Source: Lysinibacillus halotolerans | Lineage (GTDB): Bacteria; Bacillota; Bacilli; Bacillales_A; Planococcaceae | Direction: 5' to 3' | Assembly (NCBI RefSeq): GCF_003711845.1 | Contig: NZ_RHLQ01000026.1 | Location: 1 to 48,154, forward strand | Length of the DNA: 48,154 bases | In this document: piece by piece, positions 44,612 through 48,154 of the stretch | Numbering within the stretch: the first letter of the stretch is position 1 | Layout: every line of letters starts with the position of its first letter | Program-made: the position numbers and the translations under genes | The notes under the pieces: generated by a model | Seen by the model: the letters and a program-made list of their open reading frames with translations, nothing else | Database searches by the model: none | What the model was told of the DNA's origin: nothing

Positions 44612-45056
44612 AATATGACAAATCTTTAATTGATAGTCCTAATTTTTTCAACAGTTCAATTGCCGTATCCTTTTCCTCAGGTGTAAGCACACTTAACAAC
44701 TCATGTAAATTTTGCTCATGTTCAGGGAAAAGTTGTTGCATAAATTCCGAACCCGCTTCAGTTATATCTGCAAAAGTGACACGACGATCGGAAGGACAAG
44801 AAACCCTTTGCAAGTAGCCTCTTTTCTCTAATTTATCAATTACATACGTAATGGAACCACTTGCTAACAAAATTTTATTACCAATTTGTTGAAGGGGTTG
44901 ACGTCCTTTATGATAAAGTAGCTCTAGAACGGCAAATTCAGTCGGATTTAACCCGTGCTGTTGGAAAAATTGATTCGTCACTTCATTTATGGCTTTATTT
45001 GCTCGTGATAAAACTATATACAATTTAAGCGATTGCTTAATTTCATTAGTAGACAT
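44610..45056 (-). CDS. MarR-family regulator (YkvE-like)
   Basis: This 148-residue dimeric winged-helix regulator has helices LNPTEFAVLELLYHKGRQPL and IGNKILLASGSITYVIDKLE forming the helix-turn-helix. The wing is CPSDRRVTFADITEAG, with the conserved DRR. A single cysteine sits before the wing (VSCPSDRR), not in the OhrR sensing position. It resembles B. subtilis YkvE. Targets and ligand are unknown. It has its own promoter, and a palindrome at the transcription start suggests autoregulation. Its end is shared with a bidirectional terminator. Confidence 0.9.
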   Translation of the reverse strand: MSTNEIKQSLKLYIVLSRANKAINEVTNQFFQQHGLNPTEFAVLELLYHKGRQPLQQIGNKILLASGSITYVIDKLEKRGYLQRVSCPSDRRVTFADITEAGSEFMQQLFPEHEQNLHELLSVLTPEEKDTAIELLKKLGLSIKDLSY

Positions 45057-45073
45057 GACAAAACATCCTTTTT

Positions 45074-45119
45074 ATCTAGATATAAATGAATTATAGCGAT
45101 AAAAAGAAAGTTTTGCAAA
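45074..45119 (-). promoter_or_regulatory. marR promoter and palindromic operator
   Basis: On the minus strand TTGCAA (45114-45119) and a perfect TATAAT (45091-45096) are 17 bases apart. TATCTAGATA (45074-45083), a perfect palindrome, lies around the expected transcription start, about 20 bases before the start codon. Confidence 0.65.
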
Positions 45120-45140
45120 GCAAGTAACGGGTATTGTTTC

Positions 45141-46631
45141 TTAAACAACCGGTAATCGATCTAATGATTCTTTCTTTATCCAAACATCGATTAGTTTTTC
45201 TTTTTCTGTACAAATGACCTTCTTATCGCAAATTGGTAAAGAAATTTTAAAGGTTGTCCCTACGCCAACGGAACTCTCAATATTAATGGAGCCATGATGC
45301 TCTTCAATGACCTTCTTAACTAAAGGTAGACCGAGACCAGTACCTGTTGGCTTTGTTGTATAAAATGGTGTAAACAATTGATCAATTTCTCTATCGGTTA
45401 AACCTGGACCTTCATCAATAACTAATACATCAATTTCATCATTATTCGTTTCAAGTTTAATAGTAATAGTACCGCCTTCTACCATTACTTCGATAGCATT
45501 TTTTACTAAGTTAATAAGCATCTGTTTTAGGCGTGTATGATTACCTTTGATATTCAAATGGTAATAATTATAGCTATCTATTTTTAGCATTATATTGTTT
45601 TGCAGTGCAAATGGAATCATTAATTCCACGACATCTTGGACAATTTGAAATACCGAAATTTCTTCGTAATGGACTTGTTTCGGTTTGGATAAATATAATA
45701 TTTCATTTAAAATTTCATCCATTCTTTGTAATTCGGAATCCATTACATTTAAATAATTTAAATTATCACCGGAAGAGTTTATTTTAATTAATTCGAGAAA
45801 TCCTTTTAATGAAGTTAGGGGATTACGAATTTCATGGGCAATACTAGCAGCCATTTGTCCAATACTGTCTAGAGTTTCCTGCTGTTCCACTTGTTGCTTC
45901 AGTAACATGATTTCTGTTTCATCTGTCATTGTCGTAACGATCATATTCATTTTGTAATTAAATTTACTATCAAGTTTTAAAAAAATTTCTTCTCCATGTT
46001 TATTCATTCCTGAAACATGGACGGATGCTCGTCCAGTATTAAGAAGATTAGCGAAGTATTGTAATTTACTATATTCATAGTCTTCTAATTTCTCAAAAAT
46101 CATTTCATGCTGCTTATTAATAAGATGATTTTTTCCGCATTGGAAGTATTCAAGTGCCATATCATTTGCATCTAATATATATCCATTTTTATCAGATAAA
46201 ATAATACCATGGGAAATATCATTAAACATTGAATAAATATCAAGGTTACTTTTTTGATTCAAAAGACTTCTTTTTTCTGTCATTAAAGCAATTCTGGCAA
46301 AGACAAGATTTTTTTCTTTATGAAAATATCCAATCAAGCGAATTTCTTTATAACGATTTTCGCCTATTTTTACATTTAAATTACAAAAGCCACCTAATTC
46401 GTTTTGAATTTTCGACACAAAATCATTCCAACGAGCCTTTGATAACTCGTCCAATTGTAATTCCTGTCTGCTTGCCGGATCTATATTTAACAGTTGCGCT
46501 GCAAAGTCATTAATTGATTCAATTTGACAAGAAGTATTTAAAATAAGCACAGGATCATTAACGGTTTTAAACAATTTCCTAAAGATAGGTCTAACAGTTT
46601 TCACCATTTTGCATACACCAATCCCTTCCAT
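45141..46631 (-). CDS. PAS-domain sensor histidine kinase (sporulation-kinase-like)
   Basis: This cytoplasmic kinase of up to 496 residues has an N-terminal PAS-like domain (about 18-115), a second PAS domain (about 130-240, MFNDISHGIILSDKNGYILD), and a HisKA dimerisation domain with H266 in SIAHEIRNPLTSLKGFLELI. The ATPase has LINLVKNAIEVM, DEGPGLTDREIDQLFTPFYT and GTGLGLPLVKKVIEEH. The HEIRNPLTSLKGFL block and lack of a partner regulator gene resemble KinA/KinE-type orphan kinases feeding the sporulation phosphorelay; this is inference. There is no membrane segment. Either ATG 46631 or ATG 46607 may be the start; neither has a strong ribosome site. Confidence 0.88.
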   Translation of the reverse strand: MEGIGVCKMVKTVRPIFRKLFKTVNDPVLILNTSCQIESINDFAAQLLNIDPASRQELQLDELSKARWNDFVSKIQNELGGFCNLNVKIGENRYKEIRLIGYFHKEKNLVFARIALMTEKRSLLNQKSNLDIYSMFNDISHGIILSDKNGYILDANDMALEYFQCGKNHLINKQHEMIFEKLEDYEYSKLQYFANLLNTGRASVHVSGMNKHGEEIFLKLDSKFNYKMNMIVTTMTDETEIMLLKQQVEQQETLDSIGQMAASIAHEIRNPLTSLKGFLELIKINSSGDNLNYLNVMDSELQRMDEILNEILYLSKPKQVHYEEISVFQIVQDVVELMIPFALQNNIMLKIDSYNYYHLNIKGNHTRLKQMLINLVKNAIEVMVEGGTITIKLETNNDEIDVLVIDEGPGLTDREIDQLFTPFYTTKPTGTGLGLPLVKKVIEEHHGSINIESSVGVGTTFKISLPICDKKVICTEKEKLIDVWIKKESLDRLPVV

Positions 46632-47082
46632 TTGGAAAAATACTCTCTAGCACGCAATTCATTCATATCTATTCTATTAATTGGAAGTTCTATTTATGAC
46701 TTCCTTTTTTTAATTTTACAAAATATTCTTAATATATATTTATAACAAATTATTCCATACTTCATTTGGTAATAAAATGGGCAATAACTATCATTTTTAT
46801 TTAATTGATATTTATAAAATATTAATTTTCAATTTTTATAAATAATTATTTGTTATTAATGTGTAAAAAGTTCTAAGCAAAAATTCCCTATCTTATCAAA
46901 ATAAAATTAAGAATCCCCCGTTCTTTTTACCCAATTTAATACTGAGTTAAACATCCAAAAGTAAATTTTTTATTTAATAAATATGGAAGAATAATAAATT
47001 CACTATTTGTATAGTATTTCCCACAAAAATATTCCTTATTCTTCCTTATGAAAATCCCCTTCAATGTATACCAAAAAACAAT
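46632..47082. other. Very AT-rich intergenic region
   Basis: Between the sensor kinase and the phosphodiesterase lie about 450 bases of extremely AT-rich sequence with several A/T palindromic runs around 46720-46870. I see no supported gene, and no promoter stands out from the background. Confidence 0.5.
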
Positions 47083-47113
47083 AAAAAAAGTCTCATAAAT
47101 CGTATATGAGACT
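47083..47113 (-). terminator. Terminator of the phosphodiesterase gene
   Basis: The 9-bp stem AGTCTCATA/TATGAGACT (47089-47097 with 47105-47113) is followed by seven T on the minus strand. Confidence 0.88.
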
Positions 47114-47146
47114 CCCTTTCCAAAAACTTCATTTAGTTTTTCATCA

Positions 47147-47947
47147 TTATGTTCCATAATTCTCCATTATTTTGATCATTTCTTTCGTATCGTTTATGAA
47201 ATCCGTAAAGACACCATCCACATTATATAATAAAATATCCATCATTAAATCTTGCTCGTTATCATGGAAAAACCATATATATACTTTTAATCCTTCCGAA
47301 TGCATTCGTTCAACAAATTCTTTATTAATTTGATTTGCGTTAGGTGCGATAGCCATGGCGTATTGCTTAATACGACTAACGTCCAAATATGTTACATTAT
47401 CATTTAATACCGTATACACAAGGGGAATATTTCGATTTAACTCTCTTATTTTTAAAAGGCTTTTTTCAGAAAAGGAACCAATCATCACTTGTTGTTGTAA
47501 CCCATATTGATTTATTAAATGGATGAGTGGTTCTTCCATCTTCGGCTTGTAATTGACTAGTCTCGTCTCAATATAATAGTTCGTACTATTTCCGAAGTTA
47601 GAGAAGATTTCTTCCAAAGTTAAAATTTTTTCCTCATTTTTTAAGCTTAATTTTTTTATCTCCTCTAATGTCTTTTCCGATACGTCTCCCGTCCCATTCG
47701 TCGTTCTATCAACAGAGTGATCATGTAATGCTATTAAATGGCCATCTTTTGTCATCCTTAAATCGATTTCAATATAATCAGCTTGCCTTTCTATAGCCAC
47801 TTTATAAGCTGTTTCAGAATGTTCAGGAGCAACATCATTAGCCCCACGATGAGCAATTATCAAAATTTCATCTTGTGAGTTTGCCAACACAACTATTAAA
47901 GAACTGAATGTGATCATAATAGTTAGGAAAACGATTAATTTCTTCAT
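47147..47947 (-). CDS. Secreted glycerophosphodiester phosphodiesterase
   Basis: This 266-residue GDPD-family TIM-barrel enzyme hydrolyses deacylated phospholipids or teichoic-acid-type glycerophosphodiesters to glycerol-3-phosphate. The N-terminus MKKLIVFLTIMITFSSLIVV is a signal or anchor peptide (about 1-23). Catalytic residues are visible: H33-R34 in IIAHRGANDVAPE, E60 and D62 in YIEIDLRMTKDG, and H75 in ALHDHSVDRTTNGTG, with later IGSFSEKSLL, YTVLN, VYIWFF and DGVFTDF. It is exported and outside the cytoplasm. It resembles GlpQ/YqiK-type enzymes; the exact substrate is not readable. The ATG at 47947 has only a weak ribosome site. Confidence 0.9.
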   Translation of the reverse strand: MKKLIVFLTIMITFSSLIVVLANSQDEILIIAHRGANDVAPEHSETAYKVAIERQADYIEIDLRMTKDGHLIALHDHSVDRTTNGTGDVSEKTLEEIKKLSLKNEEKILTLEEIFSNFGNSTNYYIETRLVNYKPKMEEPLIHLINQYGLQQQVMIGSFSEKSLLKIRELNRNIPLVYTVLNDNVTYLDVSRIKQYAMAIAPNANQINKEFVERMHSEGLKVYIWFFHDNEQDLMMDILLYNVDGVFTDFINDTKEMIKIMENYGT

Positions 47948-48043
47948 ATGCTTATTTTATCTTAGTTCAATTTATTTCATGCTTACAGTTTGAAATAAGC
48001 TATAGAATTTCAAAACAAATTTTAATGGCATATAAATAAATAT

Positions 48044-48117
48044 CCGCCTGTAAAACAGGCGGTTTTAGTAACGCCCTATAAGGGCTCCTTACTAACTGCC
48101 CCTAAAGGGGCTTTTTT
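48044..48117. terminator. Three tandem hairpins at the right edge
   Basis: Stems are CCGCCTG/CAGGCGG (48044-48050 with 48056-48062), GCCC/GGGC (about 48073-48085) and GCCCC/GGGGC (48098-48102 with 48107-48111), the last followed by six T on the plus strand. TTAGTAA and TTACTAA, inverted to each other, flank the middle stem, extending it. No gene between 47948 and here could be supported. Confidence 0.7.
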
Positions 48118-48154
48118 AATTGACCGTCAACCGTATTTGTTCTTTAATCTCGTT

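Noticed and set aside
46936-47157. Frame of 73 codons on the minus strand behind the phosphodiesterase
   Set aside because: It overlaps the phosphodiesterase end and runs straight through a strong intrinsic terminator (47083-47113). It has no clear ribosome site, and its composition is that of AT-rich intergenic DNA.

Overview
The window is AT-rich chromosomal DNA from an endospore-forming relative of Bacillus (order Bacillales; genus not determined). The evidence is gene content and order matching the Bacillus subtilis ykq-ykr-pdh and yku-ykv-ykw neighbourhoods, plus a Spo0E-type phosphatase gene and a sporulation-kinase-like sensor. Starts use ATG, GTG and TTG with strong GGAGG-type ribosome sites, and most units end in hairpin terminators. 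No rRNA, tRNA or CRISPR array was seen.

Left edge (1-3.9 kb): the 5' part of a class C group II intron, inserted just behind the terminator of an operon of a nitronate-monooxygenase-like flavoprotein and yktA. Its reverse transcriptase frame carries a premature stop. Next is speA (arginine decarboxylase). 3.9-10.7 kb: an insert relative to the B. subtilis order, with an LrgAB/CidAB-type membrane pair, a TctCBA tripartite tricarboxylate transporter and a CitA/DcuS-like two-component system. A consensus cre site and an internal terminator sit in the tct operon. 10.9-20.7 kb: pdhABCD, def, a Cof-type phosphatase, rpoY-rnjA and ktrC. Between the phosphatase and rpoY is a complete miniature gene for a 23-residue cationic amphipathic peptide, with its own operator-like repeat, promoter, ribosome site and terminator; it is the most novel item here.

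21-30.6 kb: a formate/nitrite channel with a long leader ending in a terminator, DUF2294 and DUF2935 proteins, a thioredoxin-like/peroxiredoxin pair (ykuV-ykuU), a regulator-potABCD polyamine uptake operon and a drug-efflux-type MFS gene. 30.7-39.3 kb: dapH-dapL (lysine/peptidoglycan precursor), ccpC, darB, a small membrane protein, fadH and the polyphosphate pair ppx-ppk. 39.5-48.1 kb: cheV, a UMF1-type transporter, ykwC, a Spo0E-like gene, small conserved genes including ykvS, a degenerate CPBP protein, a MarR regulator, a sensor kinase and a secreted glycerophosphodiesterase. The right edge has three tandem hairpins behind the end of something outside the window.

Themes: carbon flow around pyruvate and citrate (pdh, tct with its sensor, lrgAB, ccpC, a cre site); c-di-AMP-linked K+ and stringent control (ktrC, darB); polyamines (speA, potABCD, possibly the efflux pump); and sporulation signalling (Spo0E-like gene, kinase).
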